NCBI GenBank assembly: GCA_036004445.1
Contig: DASYRL010000086.1
Span: forward strand, 1-25,325
Direction: 5' to 3'
Length of the DNA stretch: 25,325 nucleotides
Source of the DNA: DASXUC01 sp036004445
Lineage (GTDB): Bacteria; Sysuimicrobiota; Sysuimicrobiia; Sysuimicrobiales; Kaftiobacteriaceae
The position numbers were made by a program, and so were the translations under genes. Under the pieces are notes generated by a model. The model was not told the DNA's origin, did no database searches, and was given only the letters and a program-made list of their open reading frames with translations. Below, piece by piece: positions 25,295 through 25,325 of this stretch. The stretch's first letter is position 1; the number at the start of each line of letters is the position of its first letter.

Positions 25295-25325
25295 CGCTGG
25301 GTTTCGCGAACTCGAAGTTCAAGGG
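25290..25325 (-). CDS. Possible 3' end of the next upstream gene (cut by window edge)
   Basis: The minus strand from the right edge reads PLNFEFAKPSE followed by a TGA that lies within array element 12. Only eleven codons are visible, so neither the frame nor the identity is certain. The frame is preferred because the other genes here run the same way and because several nearby genes also stop inside or at an array. Confidence 0.35.
   Translation of the reverse strand, partial: PLNFEFAKPSE

Overview
The window is a GC-rich (about two-thirds GC by eye), densely packed piece of a bacterial chromosome. Almost every protein gene lies on the minus strand. All five tRNA genes encode their own CCA end. 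The gene set is housekeeping: EF-Tu, folate synthesis, nucleotide excision repair, Pol I and CoA synthesis. The style (GTG starts, 4-17 nt gene overlaps, DUF2089/SHOCT-like regulators, a dihydropteroate synthase with a long N-terminal extension) suggests an uncultured, possibly thermophilic Terrabacteria-like lineage. I cannot place it more precisely from the sequence alone.

Layout, left to right. 1-402: start of tuf with tRNA-Thr and its promoter (minus strand). 429-664: three tandem micro-ORFs (plus), two of them paralogous single-pass membrane peptides of 23 and 22 residues, ending at an intrinsic terminator. 742-1220: tRNA-Gly and tRNA-Cys (plus), then tRNA-Leu(UAA) (minus). 1255-9541: one long minus-strand transcription unit driven by a near-consensus promoter at 9513-9541. 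In transcription order it encodes a small charged protein, a DUF2089 zinc-ribbon/HTH regulator, a DUF4097 protein, a small SHOCT-like protein, an ABC ATPase, an MFS transporter, two ABC-2 permeases, FolP and FolE. 9597-22941: a DNA-repair block, also minus: polA, coaE, uvrB, uvrA, an aminotransferase, uvrC, a lipoprotein, and an O6-alkylguanine-DNA alkyltransferase fused to a Phd/YefM antitoxin-like N-terminal domain. 22981-24153 (plus): a deleted hydrolase-cyclase gene that leaves a stand-alone nucleotide cyclase domain, then msrB and tRNA-Leu(CAA). 24098-25279 (minus): a geranylgeranyl-reductase-type flavoprotein whose 3' end runs antisense through that tRNA.

The most striking signal is a set of twelve short tandem arrays (unit 7-9 nt, about 2-6 copies). 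Most are paired with an inverted copy of the same unit a short distance away. They occupy nearly every intergenic gap longer than about 50 nt. Unit sequences differ between sites (GGGAACA/GGGAACGC, GTGACTC/GTGAATC, GGGATCAAA, GGGATAACA, AACCTACAC, GGGGTCC with GGACATC), but the architecture is the same. Several arrays extend into genes: one sits in frame inside UvrA, others supply the N-termini of the MFS transporter, one permease and the flavoprotein, and one supplies the C-terminus of CoaE. This looks like a dispersed, protein-tolerated palindromic element system, comparable in behaviour (not in sequence) to Rickettsia palindromic elements. Second in interest is the antitoxin-domain/alkyltransferase fusion with palindromes around its promoter.
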